DNA of 64,000 nucleotides from Caldovatus aquaticus (GTDB lineage Bacteria > Pseudomonadota > Alphaproteobacteria > Acetobacterales > Acetobacteraceae), in contig NZ_JAHZUY010000012.1 in assembly GCF_019458025.1 (NCBI RefSeq), forward strand, positions 1 to 64,000, written 5' to 3'. The notes beneath the pieces are model-generated. The model was not told the origin of the DNA. It saw only the letters and a list, made by a program, of their open reading frames with translations, and did no database searches. The translations under genes were made by a program, and so were the position numbers. Below are positions 34,249 to 42,900 of the stretch, piece after piece (position 1 is the stretch's first letter; every line of letters starts with the position of its first letter).

Positions 34249-34712
34249 GCGGCGCCCCCGACCACGCCGAGCTGACGCAGCTCGGCCGGCCCGCCCGCAT
34301 CCCGGACAGCCCGGCGGCGGCGGTGCTGGAGCGGATCGCCAACCCGCACCCGGACCTCCTCTACTGCGTCCGCTTCACCGCGCCGGAATTCACCACGCTC
34401 TGCCCCGTCACCGGCCAGCCGGACTTCGCGCACCTGGTCATCGACTACGTGCCCCACAGCTGGATCGTCGAGAGCAAGTCGCTCAAGCTCTACCTCGCCT
34501 CCTTCCGCAACCACGGCGTCTTCCACGAGGCCTGCACGCTGGAGATCGCCAAGCGGCTGATCGCCACCCTCGCGCCGCACTGGCTGCGGATCGGCGGCTA
34601 CTGGTACCCCCGCGGCGGCATGCCGATCGACGTGTTCTACCAGTCGGGCGAGCCGCCGGCCGGGGTGTGGATCCCGCCGCAGGGGGTGCAGCCCTACCGT
34701 GGCCGCGGCTGA
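34245..34712 (+). CDS. queF: NADPH-dependent 7-cyano-7-deazaguanine reductase
   Basis: QueF reduces preQ0 nitrile to the preQ1 amine with two NADPH. This 155-residue unimodular form has the covalent Cys in [16 protein letters not shown] and the family helix [26 protein letters not shown] and YWYPRGG complete the T-fold. The start overlaps tgt (ATGA), and the end overlaps queG by 14 bases. Confidence 0.97.
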   Translation: MSGAPDHAELTQLGRPARIPDSPAAAVLERIANPHPDLLYCVRFTAPEFTTLCPVTGQPDFAHLVIDYVPHSWIVESKSLKLYLASFRNHGVFHEACTLEIAKRLIATLAPHWLRIGGYWYPRGGMPIDVFYQSGEPPAGVWIPPQGVQPYRGRG

Positions 34713-35760
34713 GGCACCGGGCGATCCGCGCGCGGCGATCCGCGCCGAGGCGCTCCGGCTCGGCTTCGACGCGGTGGGCTTCGCGCGCGCGGAGCTGGGC
34801 CCGGAGGTGCGCGAGCGTCTGCGCGCCTTCCTGGACGCCGGAATGCACGGCGAGATGGGCTGGATGGCGGAGCGCGCGGAGCAGCGCGCGCATCCGAAGG
34901 CGCTGTGGCCGGAGGCGGCGAGCGTGATCGCGCTCGGCGTCTCCTACGCGCCGGCCGGGGACCCGCTGGCGACGCTCGCCCGGCGCGACCGCGGCACGAT
35001 CAGCGTCTACGCCCGCAACCGCGACTACCACGACGTGCTCAAGAGGCGCCTCAAGGCGCTCGCGCGCTTCATCGTCGGGCGCTGGCCGGGCGCGGACCTC
35101 AAGGTGTTCGTGGACACCGCGCCGGTGATGGAGAAGCCGCTCGCGCAGCGCGCCGGGATCGGCTGGCAGGGCAAGCACACCAACCTGGTCTCGCGCGCGC
35201 ACGGCTCCTGGCTCTTCCTCGGCGAGATCTACACCACGCTGCCGCTCGCGCCCGACCCGCCGGAGCAGGACCACTGCGGCTCCTGCCGCCGCTGCCTCGA
35301 GGCCTGCCCGACCGCCGCCTTTCCCGCGCCCTACCGCCTCGATGCGCGGCGCTGCATCAGCTACCTCACGATCGAGCACCGCGGCCCGATCCCGCACGCG
35401 CTGCGGCCCGCCATCGGCAACCGCATCTACGGCTGCGACGACTGCCTCGCCGTCTGCCCCTGGAACAAGTTCGCCCGCGCCCATGCCGAGCCCGCCTTCC
35501 TGCCGCGCGCCGCGCTGTCCGCCCCCCGCCTCGCCGAACTCGCCGCGCTCGACGATGCCGCCTTCCGCGCGCTGTTCGCGGGCAGCCCGATCAAGCGGAT
35601 CGGCCGCGGCCGCTTCGTGCGCAACGTGCTGATCGCGATCGGCAACGCCGCCGACCCGGGCCTGCGCCCCGTCGCGCAGGCGCTGGCCGAGGACCCCGAT
35701 CCGGTGGTCGCCGAAGCCGCGCGCTGGGCGGCGCAGCGCCTGGAGGCCGTGACCGGATGA
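34699..35760 (+). CDS. queG: Epoxyqueuosine reductase QueG
   Basis: QueG reduces epoxyqueuosine to queuosine in tRNA, using a cobalamin cofactor and two [4Fe-4S] clusters. The cluster motifs are [16 protein letters not shown] and [13 protein letters not shown]. The catalytic Asp is in [20 protein letters not shown], and [11 protein letters not shown] follows. The C-terminal HEAT-like repeat ([18 protein letters not shown]) binds tRNA. 353 residues from a GTG start inside queF. It needs B12, so cobalamin must be made or imported. Confidence 0.96.
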   Translation: MAAAEAPGDPRAAIRAEALRLGFDAVGFARAELGPEVRERLRAFLDAGMHGEMGWMAERAEQRAHPKALWPEAASVIALGVSYAPAGDPLATLARRDRGTISVYARNRDYHDVLKRRLKALARFIVGRWPGADLKVFVDTAPVMEKPLAQRAGIGWQGKHTNLVSRAHGSWLFLGEIYTTLPLAPDPPEQDHCGSCRRCLEACPTAAFPAPYRLDARRCISYLTIEHRGPIPHALRPAIGNRIYGCDDCLAVCPWNKFARAHAEPAFLPRAALSAPRLAELAALDDAAFRALFAGSPIKRIGRGRFVRNVLIAIGNAADPGLRPVAQALAEDPDPVVAEAARWAAQRLEAVTG

Positions 35761-36479
35761 GCGACGACGGCGCCCTCGTGCTGTTCAGCGGCGGCCAGGA
35801 CAGCGCCACCTGCCTCGCCTGGGCGCTCGCGCGCTTCGCGCGCGTCGAGACGGTCGGCTTCGACTACGGCCAGCGCCATCGCGTCGAGCTGGACTGCCGC
35901 GCCGCCTTCCGCGCCGGGCTCGCCGAACGCTTCCCGGACTGGGCGGCGCGGCTCGGCGAGGACCACCTGCTGCGGCTCGACGCGCTCGGCGCCGTCTCCG
36001 AGACGGCGCTGACGCGCGAGGCGGCGATCGCGCCCGGCGAGGACGGCCTGCCCAACACCTTCGTCCCCGGCCGCAACCTGATCTTCCTCGCCTTCGCCGC
36101 CGCCCTCGCCTGTCGCCGCGGCCTCAGCCACCTGGTCGGCGGCATGTGCGAGACCGACTCCTCGGGCTATCCCGACTGCCGCGACGACGCGATCAAGGCG
36201 ATGCAGGTCGCGCTCAACCTCGGCATGGCGCGCCGCTTCGTGCTGCACACCCCGCTGATGTGGCGCGACAAGGCGGCGACCTGGCGGCTCGCCGAGGCGC
36301 TCGGCGGCGCCGCCCTCGTCGCGCTGATTGCCGAGCACACCCACAGTTGCTATGTCGGCGACCGGGCGCACCGCCACCCCTGGGGGTATGGCTGCGGCGC
36401 CTGCCCGGCCTGCGAGCTGCGCCGCCGCGGCTTCGAGGCCTATCGCGCCGCCCTCCCGCACCAGACCGCACCGCCATGA
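35757..36479 (+). CDS. queC: 7-cyano-7-deazaguanine (preQ0) synthase
   Basis: QueC converts 7-carboxy-7-deazaguanine to preQ0 with ATP and ammonia. The PP-loop is [15 protein letters not shown], followed by [23 protein letters not shown] is a conserved substrate loop and the zinc Cys cluster is CYVGD plus GCGACPAC. 240 residues. It overlaps queG (ATGA) and the transporter gene (ATGA). Its presence implies that queD and queE lie elsewhere in the genome. Confidence 0.97.
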   Translation: MSDDGALVLFSGGQDSATCLAWALARFARVETVGFDYGQRHRVELDCRAAFRAGLAERFPDWAARLGEDHLLRLDALGAVSETALTREAAIAPGEDGLPNTFVPGRNLIFLAFAAALACRRGLSHLVGGMCETDSSGYPDCRDDAIKAMQVALNLGMARRFVLHTPLMWRDKAATWRLAEALGGAALVALIAEHTHSCYVGDRAHRHPWGYGCGACPACELRRRGFEAYRAALPHQTAPP

Positions 36480-37042
36480 CCGACCGTGATCCCCGCGCCG
36501 AGGGCCTGCTGTTCCTGCTCGGCTTCGGCCTCTGCATCCCCGCCGCGAACTGGCTGATCCAGAACGTCGGCACGGCCTGCGTGCCGCAGGGCGGCCCGTG
36601 CCTGATCCCGGTCGCCCCGGGCGGCGTGATGGCGCCCTCCGGCGTGCTCCTGGTCGGCCTCGCGCTGGTGCTGCGCGACCTGGTGCAGCGCCGGCTCGGC
36701 CTGCGCTGGGCCGCCGGTGCGATCCTCGCCGGCACCGCGCTCTCCGCTCTGCTCGCCCCGCCCGCCCTCGTCCTCGCCTCCGCCGCCGCGTTCCTCCTCA
36801 GCGAATTCGCGGACCTCGCGGTCTATACGCCGTTGCAGCGGCGCGGCCTGATCGCCGCCGTGGCGGCGAGCAGCGTCGTCGGGCTGGTGGTGGACAGCGT
36901 GGTGTTCCTCTGGCTCGCCTTCGGCAGTCTCGACTTCCTGGCCGGCCAGGTGGTCGGCAAGGCGTGGATGGTGCTCGCCGCCCTGCCCTTCCTGCACTGG
37001 CTGCGCCGGCGCGACGCGCGGCTCGGCATCGCGCCGGCCTGA
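36476..37042 (+). CDS. yhhQ: VUT/YhhQ-family queuosine precursor transporter
   Basis: 188 residues with about six membrane helices. ECF-like YhhQ family marks include [53 protein letters not shown] and [14 protein letters not shown]. coli YhhQ imports preQ0 and preQ1; here the position as last gene of the que operon supports that role. It overlaps queC by four bases. After it there is a 30-base gap to the convergent TctC gene. Confidence 0.9.
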   Translation: MTDRDPRAEGLLFLLGFGLCIPAANWLIQNVGTACVPQGGPCLIPVAPGGVMAPSGVLLVGLALVLRDLVQRRLGLRWAAGAILAGTALSALLAPPALVLASAAAFLLSEFADLAVYTPLQRRGLIAAVAASSVVGLVVDSVVFLWLAFGSLDFLAGQVVGKAWMVLAALPFLHWLRRRDARLGIAPA

Positions 37043-37072
37043 GGGTCGCGGCCGGCGCGGGCCGCCGCGCGC

Positions 37073-38053
37073 TCAGTCGGCGGCGATGCGGTGCTCGCGC
37101 ACCACGCGCGACCAGGTGGCGATCTGCTGGTCGAGGAACCGGCGCAGGGTCTCGGGGTCGGACAGCACCAGCCGCGCCTGCTGCGTCTCGGTCATCTGCC
37201 GGCGCGCGCGCTCCTCCGACAGCGCCTCGCGCAGCGCGGCGTTCATGCGGGCGACGACCGGCGCGGGCGTGCCGTGCGGCGCGAACACGCCCCACCAGGC
37301 CTCGGCCTGCAGGCCGGGGAATCCGCTCTCCTCCGCCGTCGGCACCGCGCCGAGCGCGGGCAGGCGCTCGGGACCGAACTGCGCCAGGGGGCGCAGCGTG
37401 CCCGCGGCGATCTGCGGCATCAGCAGCGCGGCGCTGCCGATCATCATCTCGACATGTCCGGCCACCGCGTCGTTCACCGCGAGGCCGCCGCTGCGGTAGG
37501 GCAGGTGGGGCATGCGGATGCCGGCCCGCTCCTGCAGCAGGACCATCGTCAGGTGGCCGATCGTGCCGTTGCCGGTCGAGCCGAAGCTCACCCGCTCCGG
37601 CCGCGCCTTCGCCGCGGCGACGACGTCGGCGAGGCTGCGGTAGGGCTTGTCCGGCTTGCAGGCGATCACGTAGGGCGCGCCGCCGATCAGCATCACCGGG
37701 TCGAGATCGCGCGTCAGGTCGAAGGGCAGGCTCGGCAGCAGCGCCGGCATCACCGCGTGGCTGTCGAAGGTGACGAGCCAGGTCTGCCCGTCCGGCGGCG
37801 CCTTCGCCACCACCGCCGTGCCGATCGAGCCGGCCGCGCCCGAGCGGTTCTCGACCACGATCGGCACGCCGAGGCGCTGCTGCAGGCCGGGCGAGACCAG
37901 CCGCGCCACCGCGTCCGTCGAGCCGCCGGGGGCGAAGGGCACGACGAGGCGCACCGGGCCGTTCGGCCAGGATGCCGCGGGCTGCGCCCGGGCCGCGCCG
38001 GCGAGGCCCGCGACCAGCGCCCCCGCCGCGGCCCGTCTCGAAACAGCGATCAT
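37073..38053 (-). CDS. Tripartite tricarboxylate transporter-type (TctC/Bug) substrate-binding protein 1
   Basis: 326 residues with a Tat-like or Sec signal peptide (SRRAAAGALVAGLAGAARAQ). Family marks are WPNGPVRLVVPFAPGGSTDAVARL, VVENRSGAAGSIGTAVVAKAPPDG, and FGSTGNGTIGHL. Such proteins bind dicarboxylates, aromatic acids or nicotinate-like compounds in the periplasm. No tctA or tctB membrane gene is nearby, as is usual for the expanded Bug family. A GGGGAGG precedes the ATG. It is last in a five-gene minus-strand operon. Confidence 0.93.
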   Translation of the reverse strand: MIAVSRRAAAGALVAGLAGAARAQPAASWPNGPVRLVVPFAPGGSTDAVARLVSPGLQQRLGVPIVVENRSGAAGSIGTAVVAKAPPDGQTWLVTFDSHAVMPALLPSLPFDLTRDLDPVMLIGGAPYVIACKPDKPYRSLADVVAAAKARPERVSFGSTGNGTIGHLTMVLLQERAGIRMPHLPYRSGGLAVNDAVAGHVEMMIGSAALLMPQIAAGTLRPLAQFGPERLPALGAVPTAEESGFPGLQAEAWWGVFAPHGTPAPVVARMNAALREALSEERARRQMTETQQARLVLSDPETLRRFLDQQIATWSRVVREHRIAAD

Positions 38054-38100
38054 CGGAACCTCCCCACACTCCGCCGCGCCGACCGGGACGAAACCGCCGC

Positions 38101-39066
38101 TCAGCGGTCCTCCAGATCGAGCGTGCTCGGATGGAACAGCGCCTCGGGCTCGATCGCCCGCGCCGCCAGCCCGTCGTGCACGGCGAAGCGGATCATCGCC
38201 GCGATCTCCGCGCGGTTGCGCGCGAAGCCGTAGGGCCAGGGGTCGCCGCCCATGAACGCGGTCTGCGCCGCCGCCTCGGCGGCGATCCAGGGCAGCGAGA
38301 CGCGCAGCACGTTCACCATGGCGAGCTCGGCGAGCGAGAGCGCCTTGGCGCGAGCGAAGGCGCGGAACAGCTCGACCGGCAGCCAGGGATGGCGCTCGGC
38401 GACGTCGCGCCGCACCGCGAGGCAGTGCATGATGGGGAAGAAGCCGCTCGCCTTGAACCAGGCTTGCTCCGCGGCGCGATAGTCCGGGAACAGCCGGTCC
38501 ACCGGGGCGCTGCGCTCGAGGAAGCAGGCCGGCGGCCGCGGCGCGATCAGCGCGTCCAGCCGGCCCGCCGCCAGCGCCGCCTCCAGCGGCTCGCCGAGCG
38601 GGCGCACGTCGAGGCCGTCCGGCAGCGCGATCGCCACGCGCTCGCCCGCCGTGCGCCAGGCGATGCCGCGCGTGTCCACGCCGTAGTGCTCGCGCAGGAT
38701 GCCGCGCACCCAGAGCGCCGCGGTCTGCTGGTATTCCGGCAGGCCGACGGTGCGGCCGGCGAGGTCGCCCGGCGCGCGGATGCCGCGGTCGGAGCGGACG
38801 TAGATCGCCGAGTGGCGGAAGGCGCGCGAGAGGAAGACCGGCACGCCGACATAGGGCGCATCCCCGCGCGCGGTGGTGACGATGTGGCTGCCCATGGAGA
38901 GCTCCGTCACCTCGAAGGCGCGGTCGCGCAGCGCGCGGCGGAAGATGTCCTCCGGCTCCCCCGGCAGGCCGATGAAGCGCACGCCCGGCACGGCGACGCG
39001 CCCGTCGAGGACCGGCCGCGTGCGGTCGGTCGCGACGCAGGCGAGCGAGAGCGTGATCTCGCTCAT
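38101..39066 (-). CDS. 4,5-dihydroxyphthalate decarboxylase-like protein
   Basis: 321 residues without a signal peptide or membrane segments. ITLSLACVATDRTRPVLDGRV, FEVTELSMGSHIVTTARGDAPYVGVPVF, LSRAFRHSAIYVRSDRGI, VGLPEYQQTAALWVRGIL and DALIAPRPPACF match the 4,5-dihydroxyphthalate decarboxylase (Pht5) family, which has a periplasmic-binding-protein fold. In this operon it may decarboxylate an aromatic acid or bind a ligand; activity is uncertain. Its start overlaps the upstream molybdenum hydroxylase gene by four bases (ATGA), so the two are probably translated together. Confidence 0.85.
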   Translation of the reverse strand: MSEITLSLACVATDRTRPVLDGRVAVPGVRFIGLPGEPEDIFRRALRDRAFEVTELSMGSHIVTTARGDAPYVGVPVFLSRAFRHSAIYVRSDRGIRAPGDLAGRTVGLPEYQQTAALWVRGILREHYGVDTRGIAWRTAGERVAIALPDGLDVRPLGEPLEAALAAGRLDALIAPRPPACFLERSAPVDRLFPDYRAAEQAWFKASGFFPIMHCLAVRRDVAERHPWLPVELFRAFARAKALSLAELAMVNVLRVSLPWIAAEAAAQTAFMGGDPWPYGFARNRAEIAAMIRFAVHDGLAARAIEPEALFHPSTLDLEDR

Positions 39067-41213
39067 GCGGCGTCCATCGCGGCCGCGATGGTCTCGCGCG
39101 TGAACGGCATCGCCCGCACCTGCACGCCGAGCGCGTCGCGGATCGCGCCGGCCAGCGCGGCGACGGTGGGGGCGAGGGCGCACTCGCCCGCGCCGAGCGG
39201 CGGCTGGTCCGGGCGAGGGAGCAGCCGCACCGCCACCGCCGGGACCTCGGAGAAGCGCAGGATCGGGTAGGTCTCCCACGAATCGCTGGTGACGCGGCGG
39301 CGATCGAAGCGCACCGCCTCCTTCAGCGCCATCGAGACGCCGTGGATCGCGCCGCCCTCGAGCTGGTTGGCGACGCCGTCGGGGTTGATCGCCTCCCCGA
39401 CATCGGCCGCGATCCAGAGGCGCCGCGCGCGCACCTCCGCCTCCGCCGCGATCTCGGCGATCACCGCGCACCAGGCGCCGCTGTTCTTGTAGCGCGCGAA
39501 GCCGACGCCCATGCCGACGCCCTCGCGGCGCGCGCGGCCCTCCCAGCCGGCCATCTCCGCGACCGCGCGCAGCACCTCCGCCGCGCGCGGATCGTCGAGG
39601 TGGCGCAGGCGATAGGCGATCGGGTCCGCGCCGGCGCGCGCGGCGAGCTCGTCCATCGTGGACTCGATCGCCCAGACGTTCACCGGCGCGCCGAGGCCGC
39701 GCAGCGCCGAGCTGCGCAGCGGCATCACGGTGAGGCGGCGGAGGTCCACGCGCAGCCGCGGCACGCGGTAGAGCGGCACCGCGTTGCGCTGCGCCCCGCC
39801 GCCGCCCGCCATCGGCGGGTTGATCGAGGGCGGGACGGGAACGCCGCCCTCGACATACTCGCCCGAGAGCAGGGTCGGCTCCGCGCCGCGCCCCGGGCGG
39901 GAGGAATGGCCGTTGCCGATGATCTCCGCCCGCCAGGAGACGAGGTTCCCGGCGGCGTCGGCCGCCGCCTCCACCTCCACCAGCATGGCCGGGGAGAAGG
40001 GCGCCCAGCCGAGCTCCTCCGTCCGGCTCCACAGCACGCGCACCGGCCGGCCCGGCGCCGCCCGCGCCGCCAGCGCCGCATCGAGCGCGACGTCGTCGGC
40101 CCCGTTGTGGCCGTAGCAGCCGGCGCCCTCGACATGGCGCACGACGATCCGCTCGGGCGCGATCCGCAGCACCTTGGCGAGGTCGGCGCGCAGATTGTAG
40201 ATGCCCTGGCTGTGGGTCCAGACCTCCAGCGCCCCGTCGCTCCAGCGCGCCACGGCGCAGCAGGTGCCGATCGAGGCGTGCGCGACGGGCGGGCGGAAGA
40301 AGGTCGCGCGCACCACGCTCGCCGCCGGCGCCGCCGCGCCGTCGCGCTCGGCGACGAGGGAGCGCTCGTGCGGCGCCGCGCGCAGCCAGTCGGCGAGCGC
40401 GCCCTCCTCCGGCAGCGTGTCCGCCTCCTGCCAGCGCGCCCGCGCGGCGAGGCGCGCCGCGGCCGCCTCCGCGTCGTGCTCGGCGGCGGCGAGAACCGCG
40501 AGGAAGGACCCGTCGCGCACGACGCGCGCCTCGCCCGGCAGCGGCCCTTCGCGCACCTCGAGGAGCCGCGCGCCGCGCGCCGGGGGGCGCACCACGCGGG
40601 CGTGCAGCATCCCCGGCAGGCGCAGGTCGTGCACGAAGCGCGCGGCGCCGAACACCTTGTCCGGCAGGTCGAGCCGCGGGGCGGAGGTGCCGGCGACGCG
40701 CCGCGCCGCGGGCGGCTTCGGCCTCGCCTCCGGCAAGGCCTCGCATTCCAGCAGCGCGTCGTCGGCCTGCGCCCAGTAGGACCCCACCGGCCCGGCCGGG
40801 CCGAGGAAGGTGCCGTCCTCCACCCGCAGCGCCGCGAGCGGCACGCCGGTGCGCTGCGCCGCGACCGAGAGGTGGATCGCACGCGCGTTGGCGCAGGCGT
40901 GGCGCAGCGCCGCGCCGCAGTCCTGCACCGACAGGCTGCCGGAGGTGACGCCCTCGTTCGGGCTGTCCGGCGTCGCCGCCGGCTGCACGCGGATGCGCGC
41001 CAGCGCGACGTCGAGCTCGTCGGCCGCGATCTGGGCGAGCGCGGTCAGGATGCCCTGGCCGAGCTCCACCTTGCCGGGCCGGATGGTGACGAAGCCTTCG
41101 CGGTGGAAGGTCAGCCACTGCGCGAGCCGGCGATTGGTGTGCAGGCTGCCGGGCAGGCGCGGCCGCCCGTCCTCCGGCGTCACCAGCCCGTGGAACTGCG
41201 CGCCGCCGCTCAT
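39063..41213 (-). CDS. IorB/NicB-like molybdopterin-binding subunit of a two-component molybdenum hydroxylase
   Basis: 716 residues. The N-terminal segment WLTFHREGFVTIRPGKVELGQGILTALAQIAADEL is the signature of isoquinoline 1-oxidoreductase/nicotinate dehydrogenase large subunits. LPDKVFGAARFVHDLRLPGM begins the second half; SALRGLGAPVNVWAIES replaces the usual AYRAP loop, and the catalytic Glu is in GAGECALAPTVAALAGAI. No Tat signal or C-terminal cytochrome is present. It should hydroxylate an N-heteroaromatic compound next to the ring nitrogen. It overlaps the [2Fe-2S] subunit gene (upstream) and the decarboxylase-like gene (downstream) by four bases each. Confidence 0.92.
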   Translation of the reverse strand: MSGGAQFHGLVTPEDGRPRLPGSLHTNRRLAQWLTFHREGFVTIRPGKVELGQGILTALAQIAADELDVALARIRVQPAATPDSPNEGVTSGSLSVQDCGAALRHACANARAIHLSVAAQRTGVPLAALRVEDGTFLGPAGPVGSYWAQADDALLECEALPEARPKPPAARRVAGTSAPRLDLPDKVFGAARFVHDLRLPGMLHARVVRPPARGARLLEVREGPLPGEARVVRDGSFLAVLAAAEHDAEAAAARLAARARWQEADTLPEEGALADWLRAAPHERSLVAERDGAAAPAASVVRATFFRPPVAHASIGTCCAVARWSDGALEVWTHSQGIYNLRADLAKVLRIAPERIVVRHVEGAGCYGHNGADDVALDAALAARAAPGRPVRVLWSRTEELGWAPFSPAMLVEVEAAADAAGNLVSWRAEIIGNGHSSRPGRGAEPTLLSGEYVEGGVPVPPSINPPMAGGGGAQRNAVPLYRVPRLRVDLRRLTVMPLRSSALRGLGAPVNVWAIESTMDELAARAGADPIAYRLRHLDDPRAAEVLRAVAEMAGWEGRARREGVGMGVGFARYKNSGAWCAVIAEIAAEAEVRARRLWIAADVGEAINPDGVANQLEGGAIHGVSMALKEAVRFDRRRVTSDSWETYPILRFSEVPAVAVRLLPRPDQPPLGAGECALAPTVAALAGAIRDALGVQVRAMPFTRETIAAAMDAA

Positions 41214-41686
41214 GCCCGGGCCTCCTCTCCGCGCAGCGCGCCGGCGGCGCGGCGCACCGCGCGGACGATGCGGTTGTGGCTGCCGCAGCGGCAGAGATGC
41301 GGCTCGAGCGCGGCGCGGATCGTCGCCTCGTCCGGGTCGGGATCGCGCGCGAGCAGCGCCGCCGCGCTGACCAGGATGCCGGAGAGGCAGAAGCCGCACT
41401 GCCCGGCCTGCTCGGCGAGGAAGGCGGCCTGCAGCGGATGCGGCCGCTCCGGCGTGCCGAGTCCCTCGACCGTGCGCACCGCCTTCCCCTCGACCGCGCC
41501 GAGCGCCAGGGTGCAGGCGTGGCGCGGCACGTCGTCCACCAGCACCATGCAGGCGCCGCACTGCTCGGCGCCGCAGCCGTAGCGCGGGCCGCTGAGGCCG
41601 AGCGGGCCGCGCAGCGCGTGCAGCAGCGGCACCTCGCCCGGCAGCTCGACCGAGGCCGCCGCGCCGTTCAGGGTGAAGCGCACCAT
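41210..41686 (-). CDS. IorA-like [2Fe-2S] subunit of a two-component molybdenum hydroxylase
   Basis: 158 residues with two clusters: YGCGAEQCGACMVLVDDVPRHAC and QCGFCLSGILVS plus LCRCGSHNRIVRAV. Partner of the IorB-like protein. No FAD subunit gene is in this operon, so electrons must leave by a cytochrome or another acceptor, as in IorAB and NicAB. It follows the second TctC gene after 8 bases. Confidence 0.95.
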   Translation of the reverse strand: MVRFTLNGAAASVELPGEVPLLHALRGPLGLSGPRYGCGAEQCGACMVLVDDVPRHACTLALGAVEGKAVRTVEGLGTPERPHPLQAAFLAEQAGQCGFCLSGILVSAAALLARDPDPDEATIRAALEPHLCRCGSHNRIVRAVRRAAGALRGEEARA

Positions 41687-41694
41687 GGCGCGGC

Positions 41695-42675
41695 TCAGCT
41701 CGCCTGGATGCGCGCCATCCGGATCCATTCGCGCTGGCGCTCGATGTCGCGGCGCAGGAAGGCGTCGAACTCGGCGATGGTCATCGGCATCGGCTGCGCC
41801 CCGAGCCGGGCCTGGGCCTCGCGCGTCGCCGGCAGGGCAAGGATGCGGTTCACCTCCGCGTTCAGCCGCTCGATCACCGGCCGCGGCGTGCCCGCCGGCG
41901 CCATCAGCCCGAGCCAGAGCGCGGATTCGTAGCCCGGCAGCGTCTCCGCCACCGTCGGCAGCTCGGGCAGGAGCGGGCTGCGCTGCGGGCCGGTGGTGGC
42001 GAGGCCGCGCACGCGGCCGCTGCGGATGTGCTCGGCCATGGTCGGGATGGCGTCGAACATGATCGGCACCTGGCCGCCGATCACCGCGGTGCGCGCCTGG
42101 TCGCTGCCGCGGAACGGCACGTGCGTCACCTCGATGCCGGCCATGGCGCGGAACACCTCGCCGGCGATGTGGTAGGGCGTGCCGGGGCCGGAGGAGGCGT
42201 AGTCGAGCCTGCCGGGGTTGGCCTTCGCGTACGCGATCAGCTCGGCGACCGTGCGCGCGGGCAGCGACGGGTGCACCACCAGCACGTTGTAGGCGATGTT
42301 CACCGCCGCGACCGGCGCGAGGTCGCGCATCAGCGCGTAGGGGCGGTTCGGCAGCAGCGTCTCGTTCGCCGTGTGCGTGTTCGACATCATCAGCAGCGTG
42401 TGCCCGTCGGGCGGCGACTTCGCCACCGCCTCGGTGCCGATCACGGCGCCGGCACCGGGCCGGTTCTCCACCACCACCGGCTGGCCGAGCGCCTGGCCGA
42501 GCGGCTCGGCGAGGAAGCGGGCCGCGACGTCGGCCGAGCCGCCGAGGCCGAAGGGCACGATGATCCTGACCGGCCGCGTCGGCCAGGAGGCCGCCGCCTG
42601 CGCGCGCAGCAGGCGCGGCGCCGCGAGTCCCCCGAATGCGATCCCCACCAGCCAAGCCCTGCGATCCAGCGGCAC
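41695..42675 (-). CDS. Tripartite tricarboxylate transporter-type (TctC/Bug) substrate-binding protein 2
   Basis: 326 residues, the same length as the downstream TctC, starting at a GTG preceded by GGGAGGA (four bases away). The signal peptide is RRAWLVGIAFGGLAAPRLLRAQA. Mature motifs are WPTRPVRIIVPFGLGGSADVAARF, VVENRPGAGAVIGTEAVAKSPPDG and YASSGPGTPYHIAGEVF. It is first in the operon with the IorAB-like enzyme, so its ligand is probably that enzyme's substrate. The frame is open for 58 more codons upstream but is not conserved there. Confidence 0.93.
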   Translation of the reverse strand: MPLDRRAWLVGIAFGGLAAPRLLRAQAAASWPTRPVRIIVPFGLGGSADVAARFLAEPLGQALGQPVVVENRPGAGAVIGTEAVAKSPPDGHTLLMMSNTHTANETLLPNRPYALMRDLAPVAAVNIAYNVLVVHPSLPARTVAELIAYAKANPGRLDYASSGPGTPYHIAGEVFRAMAGIEVTHVPFRGSDQARTAVIGGQVPIMFDAIPTMAEHIRSGRVRGLATTGPQRSPLLPELPTVAETLPGYESALWLGLMAPAGTPRPVIERLNAEVNRILALPATREAQARLGAQPMPMTIAEFDAFLRRDIERQREWIRMARIQAS

Positions 42676-42900
42676 CGGCTCCTCCCAAGTCCACGTCCTG
42701 ACCCCTTCAGGATCGGGCGGCGCGCCGCGCTCGGCAAGGCCCCCGCCGCGCCCCCCGGCTCCGGCAAGGGGGACGCTGCCGGCGGCGGCGCGGCCCGGCG
42801 CGCGGGCGGGCCGGCAGGGTTCCTCGGCTTGTCGCGCCCGCGCGCGCATGCCAGCCTGCCGGGACGGGATGGCCCGGCGGCAGCGAGAGGATCACCCGCC

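Noticed and set aside
37043-37072. Rho-independent terminator between yhhQ and TctC 1
   Set aside because: The 30-base gap contains GC-rich sequence but no stem followed by a T-run.
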